A stretch of 38,416 nt of DNA from JANWXR01 sp033577755 (GCA_033577755.1 JAVQXV010000011.1:1-38416); one strand, 5' to 3'; positions 8,286 to 15,696 are shown, counted from the first letter of the stretch. Program-made: numbers and translations. Notes: generated from the letters alone by a model not told the origin.

Positions 8286-9380
8286 TTACGGGCTATAGCC
8301 GGTCTTCAACTCGCCGCTTTCCAGCTTCTTGGCGGTTTCCGTAATAAGCTTCTTCACATCCGCCGGAACTTGGCTGTCGAAGTCGTGGTATGGCGCCAGG
8401 CCGACGTCGCCTAGGTAATTCCCGCCGGGGAACTTGCCTTCCTTGGCCAGCTTGATAAGCTCGGCTACGCCGGGAGTGATCAGCTTCATGGCAGAGGTGA
8501 TCAGGCAGGGGCGTGCCTCAGGCACCGTGAACCACTGGTCGGCGTCCACGCCGATGCAGTAAACGGAGCCGGGCTTGTTCTTGGCCGCGGTCGCCACCTC
8601 GATGAGCGCACCGTTGCCGGTCTTGCCGCCCGCGCCGAAGATGACGTCCGCACCCTGATCCATCGCCTGCTTGGCCGTGGTCGCGCCCCATTCAGGGTCG
8701 GTGAAGGCCACATCCAGACCGCCGGGGTGATAGGTGAGCAGCACCTTGATGTTGGGATTGACGGCCTGTGCACCGAACTTGTAGCCCTCGCCGAAGGCGA
8801 CCACCGGCGGAACCAGGTCGGTGCCGAGCACGGCGGCAATCGTGCCGGTCTTGCTCATCTTGGCTGCCAGCATGCCGGCCAGGTACCCCGCCTGGTCTTC
8901 GGGGAAGATCAGGCCCGCGACGTTCGGGATGGTCTCGGCCTGGAACTGGTCTACGCCGATAAAGTACACGTTCGGGTACTTCTTGGCCGCCGCTATCGTC
9001 GCTTCGCCGAGTGCGAAGCCGACCGTGACGACAACGTTGTAGCCTTCACCGGCGAACTTATCAATGTTCGCCATGTAGTCCTTGGCGTCCTTGGTCTCGA
9101 TGTACTCCGCCGTGCCGCCGACGGCTTTAGCGCCTTCCTGTGCGCCCTCCCAGGCAGATTGGTTGAAGGACTTGTCGTCCACTTCGCCCACATCGGTGAC
9201 CAGGCCAATGCGGAACGGAGCAGCGGTGGGCTGCGGCGGCGTGGTCGGCTGCGGCGGCGCAGTCGGCTGCGGCGGCGCAGTCGGCTGTGGCGGCGCGGGG
9301 GTCGTCGCCGGTGCACAAGCTGCCACCAGCAGAGCTAAGGCCGCAAAACCAGAGAGCAACTTAGCAGTCAGTTTTCGCAT
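8286..9380 (-). CDS. BMP family ABC transporter substrate-binding lipoprotein
   Basis: This is the extracytoplasmic binding protein of the importer, of the PnrA/BmpA type that usually binds purine nucleosides. The 364-residue precursor has a signal peptide with lipobox LVAAC (Cys22). A Pro/Thr/Gln linker built of repeated PPQPTA units (about 26-55) follows. The BMP domain opens with RIGLVTDVGEVDDKSFNQ, the diagnostic start of the family. A strong SD (GAGGAGG) precedes the ATG at 9380. It heads the transporter operon, with a TATAAT box at 9515-9520. The ligand is inferred from the family only. Confidence 0.95.
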   Translation of the reverse strand: MRKLTAKLLSGFAALALLVAACAPATTPAPPQPTAPPQPTAPPQPTTPPQPTAAPFRIGLVTDVGEVDDKSFNQSAWEGAQEGAKAVGGTAEYIETKDAKDYMANIDKFAGEGYNVVVTVGFALGEATIAAAKKYPNVYFIGVDQFQAETIPNVAGLIFPEDQAGYLAGMLAAKMSKTGTIAAVLGTDLVPPVVAFGEGYKFGAQAVNPNIKVLLTYHPGGLDVAFTDPEWGATTAKQAMDQGADVIFGAGGKTGNGALIEVATAAKNKPGSVYCIGVDADQWFTVPEARPCLITSAMKLITPGVAELIKLAKEGKFPGGNYLGDVGLAPYHDFDSQVPADVKKLITETAKKLESGELKTGYSP

Positions 9381-9445
9381 CTGAGTTTCTCCTCCTCAAG
9401 AGAAAATAGTCGGCTTGGAAGTCGGGAGATAGATGGAGTGTATGC

Positions 9446-9470
9446 GAAGGTGGGGGCTTTCACCTCCTTT
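9446..9470 (-). other. Leader hairpin holding an orphan SD sequence
   Basis: In the untranslated leader of the lipoprotein gene, the minus strand reads AAAGGAGGTGA, an almost full match to the 16S rRNA anti-SD. No start codon follows at a usable distance. The AGGTG part can pair with CACCT just downstream. It could be a ribosome standby site, an attenuator or coincidence. Confidence 0.4.
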
Positions 9471-9514
9471 TAGGATAGGACACAAATTTCGTTTAGGCCG
9501 GTCACGGTGGGGCG

Positions 9515-9520
9515 ATTATA
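9515..9520 (-). promoter_or_regulatory. Probable -10 box (TATAAT) of the nucleoside importer operon
   Basis: A perfect TATAAT on the minus strand lies about 135 nt before the lipoprotein ATG. No good -35 is seen at 16-18 nt (TTATCC at best). The miniature element at 9559-9661 sits just upstream, so its insertion may have replaced or altered upstream control. Confidence 0.55.
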
Positions 9521-9550
9521 CCGGATTTGCCGGTTTGGGGATAACCGCCC

Positions 9551-9669
9551 TATCCTCAGTGTGCACGCAAAGGTTGTCAGGGAAGGTGCCGCCCCTTCGA
9601 CTGCCGCTTCGCTTCGCTCAGCGTCCGCTCAGGGTGCGGCTGACAGGTTTTGCGTGCACACTATCCTCA
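9551..9669. mobile_element. 103-bp miniature inverted-repeat element (copy 1) with 8-bp target duplication
   Basis: The element proper is 9559-9661. Its ends are GTGTGCACGCAAA and the exact complement, extending to a 22-bp imperfect terminal repeat (19/22) that ends in TGTCAG. It is flanked by the direct repeat TATCCTCA (9551-9558 and 9662-9669). The interior is a further near-palindrome containing CTTCGCTCAGCGTCCGC. It carries no ORF, so a transposase must act in trans. It lies 36 bp past the stop of the sugar dehydrogenase gene and just upstream of the importer promoter. A full copy with a different target duplication is at 37331-37433. Confidence 0.9.
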
Positions 9670-9697
9670 AACCGGAGCGAGCCGGTAGCCTCACCCC

Positions 9698-11023
9698 TCA
9701 GCGGCGCACGATTAGGTACACACTTCCGCCTCGATGATCCAGCACATACAGCTCGCCGGCGGCATCTTCGCCAAAGGAGCTGATGGTGAAATCCGTGTCA
9801 CCGAACGTCTCCCGCACCCAGGCGCCGGCGGCGTCACGCCGGAGCGACCAGATCAGCCCGCTGCAATAGTCGCCAAAGAAATAGACACCGTTTAGTTCGG
9901 GCAAGGCTGCGCCACGATAGACGTAGCCGCCCGTCACCGAACAGCCGTCGCCACGCCCGTACTCCGCAATCGGCGGCACCACCTCCGGCGGTGCATCGGC
10001 CGCGTCCTTAAATTCATGCGTTCCCTCGAAGTAGCGCCAGCCGTAATTCTCGCCGCCGGAGCTACCTGCCGGCTGGAAATTCACTTCCTCGTAGGCGTTT
10101 TGCCCCACATCGGCAATATACAGGTCGCCGGTCGCGCGGTCGAAGGAGAAACGCCAGGGGTTGCGCAATCCGTAAGCCCAGATCTCCGGTCGAGCATCGC
10201 CGCGCACTACGAAGGGATTGTCCGGTGGGATGCCGTAGGGTTCGCCGTTGTCCACATCCAGCCGCAGCATCTTGCCGAGCAAAGAGCGCAGGTTCTGGGC
10301 GCGGTTCTCCGGGTCGCCGGCGCTGCCGCCATCGCCCATACCGATGTAGAGGTAGCCGTCCGGCCCGAAGGCCAGGTCGCCGCCATTGTGGTTGCGATAC
10401 GGCTGCTCAATGGTCAGGATGACCTTCTCGCCGGCGGGGTCGGCGCGGTTTGGGTCGCTCGTCACCGAGAAGCGCGCGATGACGGTTTCATCGTTAGCGC
10501 CGGTGTAGTTGACGAAGAAGAAACCGTTCTCGGTGTAGCGCGGATGAAACGCCAGGCCGAGTAGGCCCTGTTCGTTGGCGCCGTCGTTGACGCGATCGCG
10601 AATGTCCAGGAAGGGCACTGGCAGAAGCCGGCCGTTTTCAAAGATACGGATTGTCCCCGGCTGCTCGACGATGAACAAGCGCGCGTCGCCGGCATGCGTC
10701 AGGAATACCGGCTTAGTCAAGCCCCCGGTAATCCGGCGCAGGGCGTAGTCGTCGGGATTGAAGTTGAGCGGTGCAGCAGTGGGCGACGCAACAGCGGTTG
10801 CACCGGCCGTTGGTGAGGCGGGCGCAGCAGTTTCAGACGGTGGCACGGCAGCCGTCGGCGTAACGGAAGCCGGCAGAGGCGTGGCCGTTGCCTCCGGCGG
10901 CGCCGTCACGATCGGCAGCAGCGTAGCCTGTGGCTGATTCAAAACGCAGGCCGCCAGCGTTCCAGCAACCATCGCGTTCCACAAAGCGAAACGAAATACG
11001 AAATACGCAATACGTTTGCCCAT
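9698..11023 (-). CDS. PQQ-dependent sugar dehydrogenase family lipoprotein (soluble aldose dehydrogenase type)
   Basis: This exported six-bladed beta-propeller belongs to the glucose/sorbosone dehydrogenase (YliI-like) family, which oxidises aldoses with PQQ. The 441-residue precursor has lipobox TLAAC (Cys26) and a Thr/Pro/Ala-rich linker to about residue 85. The propeller follows, with EQGLLGLAFHPRY, NHNGGDLAFGPDGYLYIGMGDGG and GLRNPWRFSFD, all typical. The start is the ATG at 11023, overlapping the upstream TGA and preceded by AAGGAG. The codons for residues 3-13 are made of the word CGTATTGCGTATTTCG, the same word that fills the spacer at 6955-7080. No PQQ biosynthesis gene is in the window. 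Confidence 0.92.
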   Translation of the reverse strand: MGKRIAYFVFRFALWNAMVAGTLAACVLNQPQATLLPIVTAPPEATATPLPASVTPTAAVPPSETAAPASPTAGATAVASPTAAPLNFNPDDYALRRITGGLTKPVFLTHAGDARLFIVEQPGTIRIFENGRLLPVPFLDIRDRVNDGANEQGLLGLAFHPRYTENGFFFVNYTGANDETVIARFSVTSDPNRADPAGEKVILTIEQPYRNHNGGDLAFGPDGYLYIGMGDGGSAGDPENRAQNLRSLLGKMLRLDVDNGEPYGIPPDNPFVVRGDARPEIWAYGLRNPWRFSFDRATGDLYIADVGQNAYEEVNFQPAGSSGGENYGWRYFEGTHEFKDAADAPPEVVPPIAEYGRGDGCSVTGGYVYRGAALPELNGVYFFGDYCSGLIWSLRRDAAGAWVRETFGDTDFTISSFGEDAAGELYVLDHRGGSVYLIVRR

Positions 11024-12390
11024 CACACAATTCTCCTTCTCCACAACAGAAACAACATCAACCCGGCCTCAACCGAGAACGACAGGCTGTTGGCCAGCGC
11101 CAGCCCGGCGAAGCCGAGCAACGGCGTAAGCGCCAGGGCCAGCAGCACGTACAGGCCGAGGTTCACCAGCACCGTCGCCAGCGGCGTCCAGGCGTCGCGG
11201 TGCGCGTAGAATGCGCGCGCCGTCACTTCCTTCAACGAGTGGCCCACCAGCCCGACCATGAACAGTTGTCCGGCCACGGTCACCAGACCGGCGCCCTCAT
11301 CGAACACAAGCGGCGTGACGAACGGCAGCGCTGCCGCAGCGACCAGCGTAATCGGCACGGTGAGGGCGGTCATCAGCAGCAGGGCGTGGCGCAGCAACCG
11401 GCGTAGCTCGTCGGCGCGGCCCGCAGCGGCCAGTTCGGAGAGGGTCGGCAGCAGGGCAATGCCGCCCGCTGTGCCGATGAGGGTCTGCGGAACTTGCATG
11501 AACAACCAGCCGTAGGCCAATGCCGTCACTGCGCCGGCCTCGAAACCGGAGGCGAAGTTGTCGTTGAGAATGAAGATAGCGCTGAAACCGGCGACCGTCA
11601 GCACGCGCGGCCCCATCAATCGCAGCACCTGTTGCACGCCGGGATGTCGTACCGAGAGCTGCGGCGTCCAGCGAAAGCCGTAACGCGCCAGTCCCGGCAG
11701 CTGAACCAGCAGATACAGCGCCGCGCCGAGCACCGTGCCATAGGCGAAGCCGTAGATGCCCAGGTTCAGCCCGACGCTGCTTAGCACCGTCAGCGCCGAG
11801 CCGATGACGGGCAGATGTCCCCAGGCTACCACCAGCCGATCTACCGGCCCCAGAAAGAGCAGGCCCAAAACCTGGCCTAGGTCGTACATCACCGGCGCAA
11901 GCGCGGGCAGGAAGAAATGCTGATTGGCCTGTAGACCGGCAGCAATCAGACCGCTGAAGGAGAAGAGCAATGTGGCCAGCAGGTTCAGTCGCATCAGGTC
12001 GGCCACCAGCGCCTGCTGTTCTGGCGAAAAATCCGGCACGACGACGCGCTGTACCAGCGGCAGGGCGAGCAGGGCGATGACCAGCGAGAGTGCGCCGGTG
12101 ACGACCAGCGCCAAGTTGGCCACACGCGAGAACAGGTCCCACAGTGCCGGCCTTCCGTCGTGCTCCAGCGCGGCGCTGAGCATGGGGATGAAGGCGACCG
12201 CCAGCGCGCCGCCGGAGATGACGGTGTAGAGCGTATCGGGCAGATTGTTGGCGGCGTTGAAGGCATCTAGCTCCGGCCCTACGCCGTAAAGGCGCGCCGC
12301 TACGAACTGCTTGACCAGCCCGCCGACCTTCTCCAGTATGAAGAAGAAGCCGATAAGCAAGGTGGCGTTGAGGATGCGGCGGGGGGGCAT
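11023..12390 (-). CDS. murJ: Probable lipid II flippase, MurJ/MviN family
   Basis: This is a 455-residue polytopic protein of the MOP exporter superfamily. MurJ moves lipid-linked peptidoglycan precursors across the inner membrane. Its first helix (about 7-29), the LYGVGPELDAFNAANNLPDTLYTVISGG segment region (about 36-62) and roughly 12-13 hydrophobic helices fit MurJ. Length is a little under the usual 500. It is the first gene of a two-gene unit with the sugar dehydrogenase (stop/start overlap). A good promoter lies at 12433-12460, and the leader between it and the ATG is made of GTAGARA words. A related lipid-linked saccharide flippase is possible. Confidence 0.85.
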   Translation of the reverse strand: MPPRRILNATLLIGFFFILEKVGGLVKQFVAARLYGVGPELDAFNAANNLPDTLYTVISGGALAVAFIPMLSAALEHDGRPALWDLFSRVANLALVVTGALSLVIALLALPLVQRVVVPDFSPEQQALVADLMRLNLLATLLFSFSGLIAAGLQANQHFFLPALAPVMYDLGQVLGLLFLGPVDRLVVAWGHLPVIGSALTVLSSVGLNLGIYGFAYGTVLGAALYLLVQLPGLARYGFRWTPQLSVRHPGVQQVLRLMGPRVLTVAGFSAIFILNDNFASGFEAGAVTALAYGWLFMQVPQTLIGTAGGIALLPTLSELAAAGRADELRRLLRHALLLMTALTVPITLVAAAALPFVTPLVFDEGAGLVTVAGQLFMVGLVGHSLKEVTARAFYAHRDAWTPLATVLVNLGLYVLLALALTPLLGFAGLALANSLSFSVEAGLMLFLLWRRRIV

Positions 12391-12419
12391 GTAGAAAGTA
12401 GAGAGTAGAACGTAGAGGG
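12391..12419. repeat. Word-repeat array in the murJ leader (word GTAGARA)
   Basis: Degenerate copies of GTAGAAAGTAGAGA start right at the murJ ATG and occupy most of the predicted leader. They match the word at 4348-4415. No SD is present. Confidence 0.65.
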
Positions 12420-12432
12420 TCGAGCGGGGCTA

Positions 12433-12460
12433 ATGATACCTCTTCACCGGGCTGTGTCAG
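12433..12460 (-). promoter_or_regulatory. Sigma-70-type promoter of murJ
   Basis: On the minus strand, CTGACA (12455-12460) is followed after 16 nt by TATCAT (12433-12438). Each matches five of six consensus bases. The start would be near 12426, giving a leader of about 35 nt. Confidence 0.6.
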
Positions 12461-12625
12461 GGGTTCTTAGCCGACTCTTAACATGGCTTCGCCGAAAAAA
12501 GTCCGAGTGAAATCGTCAAAGCGATATTTATGATAGGGTGCCCCTTCAAGTTGGTGTCCTACAGACGCCGGTGCGAGTGTGTATCGCCACATGATGGGCA
12601 ATAACAAGCCCAGGTCACAGGCAGG

Positions 12626-12733
12626 CCGGCAGAGATTGGAGATCAAATCAATCAACGAACGCAGATAGTCTTCGTATCAACCCGTGATAGTCGCCCTCCG
12701 GCAGAGATTGGAGATCAAATCAATCAACGAACG
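12626..12733. repeat. Two identical 36-bp direct repeats around a 36-bp spacer (possible orphan mini-CRISPR)
   Basis: The unit beginning CCGGCAGAGATTGGAG and ending CAATCAACGAACG occurs at 12626-12661 and 12698-12733 without mismatch. The 36-bp spacer between them is unrelated. The repeat/spacer geometry is that of a one-spacer CRISPR. There is no third repeat, no cas gene in the window and no dyad in the repeat. A chance tandem duplication with divergence is the alternative. The surrounding 12420-12955 region holds no convincing gene. Confidence 0.4.
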
Positions 12734-12814
12734 GTGAAGGCTGTATGAAAGTTGCGCAGAGAAGGCGGACACGGTAGGTGTGTTCTAGATTATTGGTCGG
12801 TCCTTCGACTGCGA

Positions 12815-12832
12815 CCCGCAGAAAACTGCGGG
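12815..12832. repeat. Short perfect hairpin inside a CTTCGACT...CTCAGGAT repeat
   Basis: CCCGCAG, loop AAAA, CTGCGGG lies between CCTTCGACTGCGA and CTTCACTCAGGATG. The flanking words resemble the interior of the 103-bp element. No adjacent gene end suggests a terminator. Confidence 0.5.
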
Positions 12833-12906
12833 CCTTCACTCAGGATGTGGCCCCGGCTAAAAAATGGAAATACATCTGACAAGGCTCCAAGATAAACTTC
12901 CGGTTG

Positions 12907-12912
12907 TATAAT
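12907..12912 (+). promoter_or_regulatory. Probable -10 box (TATAAT) upstream of the ECF sigma gene
   Basis: A perfect TATAAT, preceded by TTG, gives a predicted start near 12919 and a leader of about 37 nt to the sigma ATG. No convincing -35 lies at 16-18 nt. It could serve basal expression beside the ECF-type site at 12923-12951. Confidence 0.45.
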
Positions 12913-12922
12913 CCCGAGCGCG

Positions 12923-12951
12923 CGTATCCTTCCGAAGGTTTTCGCATCTAA
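12923..12951 (+). promoter_or_regulatory. ECF-type promoter site A (sigma gene autoregulation)
   Basis: CGTATCCTT (12923-12931), 13 nt, CATCTAA (12945-12951). Compared with the other three sites it is the weakest at -35 (two mismatches), but it has exactly the same spacing. Transcription would begin at or just inside the sigma ATG at 12956, implying a leaderless message. Confidence 0.5.
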
Positions 12952-12955
12952 CGTA

Positions 12956-13561
12956 ATGAGTGACCGGGACGCCGACCGCCGCTTGCTTGAACGCCTCCGC
13001 GCGGGAGACAAATCCGCCTGCGCCGAGTGTATCGAGCAGCACTCGCCCGCCGTTTATCGGCTGGCCCTGCGCCTGACCGGCGACGAGGCTGAGGCGGAGG
13101 ACGTGGTGCAGGAGACTTTCCTGAATGCGTTCAGGGCGATCGAGTCGTTTGTAGGCCGCTCCAGCCTGAGTACCAGGCTCTATCGAATCGCTGCCAACGC
13201 GGCGCTCATGCGCGCTCGGCACGCCCAACCGCTGATGGTCTCGGTGGATGATCCCGACCAACTCGATGAGGACAAACCTTTGCCGCGTGCCTTGTTCGAT
13301 TGGTGCTGCCTGCCGGAGCGGGATTTCGAGACCGCCGAGACGCGCGCCGAGCTGGAGCGCGCAATCCGCGAACTGCCGGAAAAACTGAAAGCGGTCTTCG
13401 TCCTGCGTGAACTCGAAGGGCTTTCGACCGAAGCGACCGCCGAAGCGCTTGACGTTTCGGTCGAGGTCGTCAAAACGCGCCTGCACCGCGCGCGGCTGTG
13501 GCTGCGCGAGCGCCTGTCGCCGTACTTCACCGAGCGCGCTCTGGCACGCGAAGAGGGATAA
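12956..13561 (+). CDS. RNA polymerase sigma factor, ECF (sigma-70 family)
   Basis: This is a 201-residue alternative sigma factor. Region 2 spans about residues 25-95, with DEAEAEDVVQETFLNAFRA as the core-binding/-10 part. Region 4 spans about 128-190, with ELPEKLKAVFVLRELEGLS and a helix-turn-helix ending in VVKTRLHRARLWLRE. There is no C-terminal extension. A zinc-binding anti-sigma gene follows after 1 nt, and redox genes follow that. This fits an oxidative or disulfide-stress sigma such as the SigR type. Matching promoter motifs are at 12923, 13854, 15068 and 33409. Confidence 0.95.
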   Translation: MSDRDADRRLLERLRAGDKSACAECIEQHSPAVYRLALRLTGDEAEAEDVVQETFLNAFRAIESFVGRSSLSTRLYRIAANAALMRARHAQPLMVSVDDPDQLDEDKPLPRALFDWCCLPERDFETAETRAELERAIRELPEKLKAVFVLRELEGLSTEATAEALDVSVEVVKTRLHRARLWLRERLSPYFTERALAREEG

Positions 13562-13562
13562 C

Positions 13563-13814
13563 ATGAATCGGGAAGAGTGCCAACATCTGCTGGACGGCTT
13601 GTCCGCCTACCTCGACGGCGAGGCCTCCGCCGAGCTGTGCGCCGAGATTGAGCGCCACCTGGCCGGGTGTGCCGACTGCCGCGTGATGGTGGATACGCTG
13701 CGCAAAACCGTCCTGCTCTACCGCGAACTCCCCCGGCCCGACTTCCCGGCAGAGGCGCGCCGGCGCCTGTACAAGGCCCTCCACCTCGAAGAGTTCTTCC
13801 CCCTGAAGCACTAA
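13563..13814 (+). CDS. Zinc-binding anti-sigma factor (ZAS type)
   Basis: This soluble 83-residue protein carries the ZAS motif HLAGCADC (His32, Cys36, Cys39), with further cysteines at 6 and 26. In this family the zinc site holds a helical domain that blocks an ECF sigma factor, and oxidation of the cysteines can release it. There is no membrane segment, so it would act in the cytoplasm as RsrA does. It starts 1 nt after the sigma stop codon, so co-transcription and coupling are near certain. The redox genes downstream support a thiol-sensing role. Confidence 0.9.
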   Translation: MNREECQHLLDGLSAYLDGEASAELCAEIERHLAGCADCRVMVDTLRKTVLLYRELPRPDFPAEARRRLYKALHLEEFFPLKH

Positions 13815-13853
13815 CCTGCGCCGGCCCGGACGATAAACGAAGCGCACGGCGTC

Positions 13854-13882
13854 TGTCACCTTTTGCCCCCGCCGGCATCCAA
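13854..13882 (+). promoter_or_regulatory. ECF-type promoter site B (disulfide oxidoreductase gene)
   Basis: TGTCACCTT (13854-13862), 13 nt, CATCCAA (13876-13882). It lies after the anti-sigma stop and about 130 nt before the oxidoreductase ATG. It has the same layout as sites A, C and D. The rest of 13883-14014 is a leader with no ORF that I can support. Confidence 0.65.
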
Positions 13883-14014
13883 GAGAAGTAGAAGGGCTGC
13901 CCGGTCCTGTTTCACTCCAGCGAGCTGGGAGGCCCGGACAAAAACATCTTGCCCAGCGTCTTCAGGTTCCTCATGACCGGGACGATGCTGGCAAGGTAAA
14001 GTAAGGAGTGACCC

Positions 14015-14740
14015 ATGGCTTTACTGAACGCCGAAGTTCAACAGCAGGTACGCGAGATACTGGTCGGGATGAAGGCGCCGGTCAAACTGCTCATGTTCAC
14101 CCAGGGCGGTAGCGGCACTCTCGAATGCGACTTCTGCGCCGAAACGCGCCAGCTCGTCGAAGAGATCGCCGCGCTGTCCGATAAGATTTCGCTCGAAGTG
14201 CGCGACTTTGTTGCCGACGCCGAACTGGCCGAGGCCTACCGCATTGACAAGATTCCCGCCCTGGCCGTTCTGGGCGGCGGGCCGGAGCCGAAAGACTACG
14301 GCATTCGCTTCTACGGCATCCCCTCGGGCTACGAATTCGGCACGCTCATCGAAGACATCCTGATGGTCAGCCGGGGGGAGCCTGGTCTGCAGGCCAAAAC
14401 GCTGGACGAACTACAACGGCTGACCGAGCCGGTGCATATCCAGGTCTTCGTCACCCCCACCTGCCCCTACTGCCCACGCGCGGTGCTGCTGGCGCACAAA
14501 CTGGCGCTGGCCAGCGACCTCATCACCGCCGACATGGTGGAGGCGACGGAGTTCCCGCATCTGGCGAACAGGTATCACGTCTACGGCGTGCCGCGCACCG
14601 TAATCAATGAAGTCATCCACATCGAAGGCGCTCTGCCCGAAAGCGCGCTCGTGCCCCGCTTGATGACGGTGCTCGACAAGCAGACGATGGAGCGCCTGCA
14701 GGAAGAATGGCAGGCGGAGCACCACGCGCACGTGCATTGA
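14015..14740 (+). CDS. Protein disulfide oxidoreductase, two thioredoxin folds
   Basis: This 241-residue cytosolic protein is of the PDO/glutaredoxin-like family. It has two thioredoxin-fold units: CDFC (Cys38, Cys41) in the first and CPYC (Cys150, Cys153) in the second, with the cis-proline segments KIPALAV and GVPRTVI. Such proteins shuffle or reduce disulfides and often accept electrons from a thioredoxin reductase; one is encoded at 15697. A clear SD (AAGGAG) lies 8 nt before the ATG. It sits behind ECF-type site B. The His-rich end (EHHAHVH) could bind metal. Confidence 0.92.
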   Translation: MALLNAEVQQQVREILVGMKAPVKLLMFTQGGSGTLECDFCAETRQLVEEIAALSDKISLEVRDFVADAELAEAYRIDKIPALAVLGGGPEPKDYGIRFYGIPSGYEFGTLIEDILMVSRGEPGLQAKTLDELQRLTEPVHIQVFVTPTCPYCPRAVLLAHKLALASDLITADMVEATEFPHLANRYHVYGVPRTVINEVIHIEGALPESALVPRLMTVLDKQTMERLQEEWQAEHHAHVH

Positions 14741-14910
14741 GTCGAAACGCCGATCGGCAGCGGAAGGCGCACACGGCCCGAACCTGCCGCGCGCCGCGCC
14801 CCGGCCAGAAGTGTTCCCACTGCCGCCGGGGCCGGCTGGCCTACGACGGCCTGCTGCAATTGAGCTGCCCGCTCTGCGGCTATGTGGCCGAGGCCGGCGG
14901 CTTCACCTGA
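14737..14910 (+). CDS. Small zinc-ribbon protein
   Basis: This 57-residue reading frame has two Cys pairs, CSHC and CPLC, about 18 residues apart, a zinc-ribbon layout. The N-terminal third is basic. The only plausible start overlapping the upstream gene is a TTG at 14737, sharing TTGA with the TGA stop, so translation would be coupled. No other start lies before the cysteines. The frame is short and the start is weak, so the call rests on the four-cysteine pattern and the position inside the redox cluster. Confidence 0.5.
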   Translation: MSRNADRQRKAHTARTCRAPRPGQKCSHCRRGRLAYDGLLQLSCPLCGYVAEAGGFT

Positions 14911-14949
14911 TAAGCACGCACTCGCAGGCGTGCCCTGCACTACGGCTTC

Positions 14950-14990
14950 GTGTGCACGCAAGGGTTGTCAGAGAACGTGCCGCCCCTTCG
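14950..14990 (+). mobile_element. Truncated left half of the 103-bp element (copy 3)
   Basis: GTGTGCACGCAAGGGTTGTC and the following bases to CGCCCCTTCG match the left arm of the intact copies with a few changes. The right half is missing; unrelated sequence begins at about 14991. No target duplication can be assigned. Confidence 0.75.
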
Positions 14991-15067
14991 CGAACCAGTT
15001 TCTGCCCGGCTTGCCGGTAACGTCGTCGAATGCGGCAGGGCCAATCCACAGGGGCGCCGGCGCTGAT

Positions 15068-15096
15068 TGTTACCTTCCACCGGGCGTTGCATCTAA
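15068..15096 (+). promoter_or_regulatory. ECF-type promoter site D (glutaredoxin-groES-trxB operon)
   Basis: TGTTACCTT (15068-15076), 13 nt, CATCTAA (15090-15096), about 37 nt before the glutaredoxin ATG. This is a near-perfect match to the consensus of sites B and C, and its leader length suits the downstream gene. Confidence 0.68.
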
Positions 15097-15133
15097 ACTT
15101 GTGAAAACATAGCGTTTGGAGGCATAGAGCCGC

Positions 15134-15391
15134 ATGACCGCTTCCGTCAAACCGCAACCCCGTGTCATCATATTCAGCACGCCCACCTGCGCCTTCTGCA
15201 ATCAGGCCAAGGCCTATTTTCGCCAGAGGGGCATCCGGTTTCAGGATGTGGATGTCAGCCGCGACCCCGCTGCGGCGCGCGACATGGTGCGTCGCTCCGG
15301 GCAACAGGGCGTGCCCGTGATAGACATCGGCGGCAAAATCGTCGTCGGCTTCGATCGCCCCAAAATCAATCAACTGTTGGGACTCAAATAA
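15134..15391 (+). CDS. Glutaredoxin family protein
   Basis: This 85-residue single-domain glutaredoxin/NrdH-like protein has active site CAFC (Cys19, Cys22), the cis-proline segment GVPVIDIGG and the terminal glycine region GFDRPKINQLL. It would reduce disulfides using a thioredoxin-reductase-like partner or glutathione-like thiols. A purine-rich GGAGG lies about 13 nt before the ATG. groES follows after 14 nt and the reductase after that, in one probable transcript started at ECF-type site D. Confidence 0.93.
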   Translation: MTASVKPQPRVIIFSTPTCAFCNQAKAYFRQRGIRFQDVDVSRDPAAARDMVRRSGQQGVPVIDIGGKIVVGFDRPKINQLLGLK

Positions 15392-15405
15392 TCGAGGAGA
15401 CAAGC

Positions 15406-15693
15406 ATGAGCAAGAAAAACGGAACCCTCAAGGTGCAGCCGCTCGGTTCGCGTGTGCTGGTCAAACCACTGGAGCAGGAAAGCCGCACCGCTTCCGGCAT
15501 CCTCCTGCCGGAGACCGCCAAAGAGAAACCGCAAACCGGCGTAGTAGTCGCCATCGGCGACGACGAGTCAATCAAGGTGAAAGTGAACGACAAAGTGCTC
15601 TTCGCCAAATACACCGGCACGGAGTTCAAGCATAACGGCACGGATTATCTGCTGATGGAGAGCAACGACATCCTGGCCCGGCTAACGGAGTGA
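15406..15693 (+). CDS. groES: Co-chaperonin GroES
   Basis: This 95-residue lid subunit of the GroEL/ES folding machine has the usual opening VQPLGSRVLVKPLE, a mobile loop TASGILLPETAKEKP and the C-terminal LLMESNDILARL. SD GAGGAG lies 8 nt before the ATG. No groEL follows. Instead it sits between glutaredoxin and a thioredoxin-reductase-like gene, which suggests that expression of this copy follows thiol stress. A second groES paired with groEL elsewhere in the genome is likely. Confidence 0.95.
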   Translation: MSKKNGTLKVQPLGSRVLVKPLEQESRTASGILLPETAKEKPQTGVVVAIGDDESIKVKVNDKVLFAKYTGTEFKHNGTDYLLMESNDILARLTE

Positions 15694-15696
15694 TGG

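Noticed and set aside
9559..9583. CTGACAACCTTTG in the miniature element as an outward-facing ECF -35
   Set aside because: It resembles the -35 half, but no CRTC lies at the required spacing in the flanks of either intact copy.
12467..12655. 62-residue minus-strand open frame upstream of the ECF sigma gene
   Set aside because: It starts inside the first 36-bp direct repeat, shows no recognisable motif and has no SD; it could be a gene remnant but I cannot support it.
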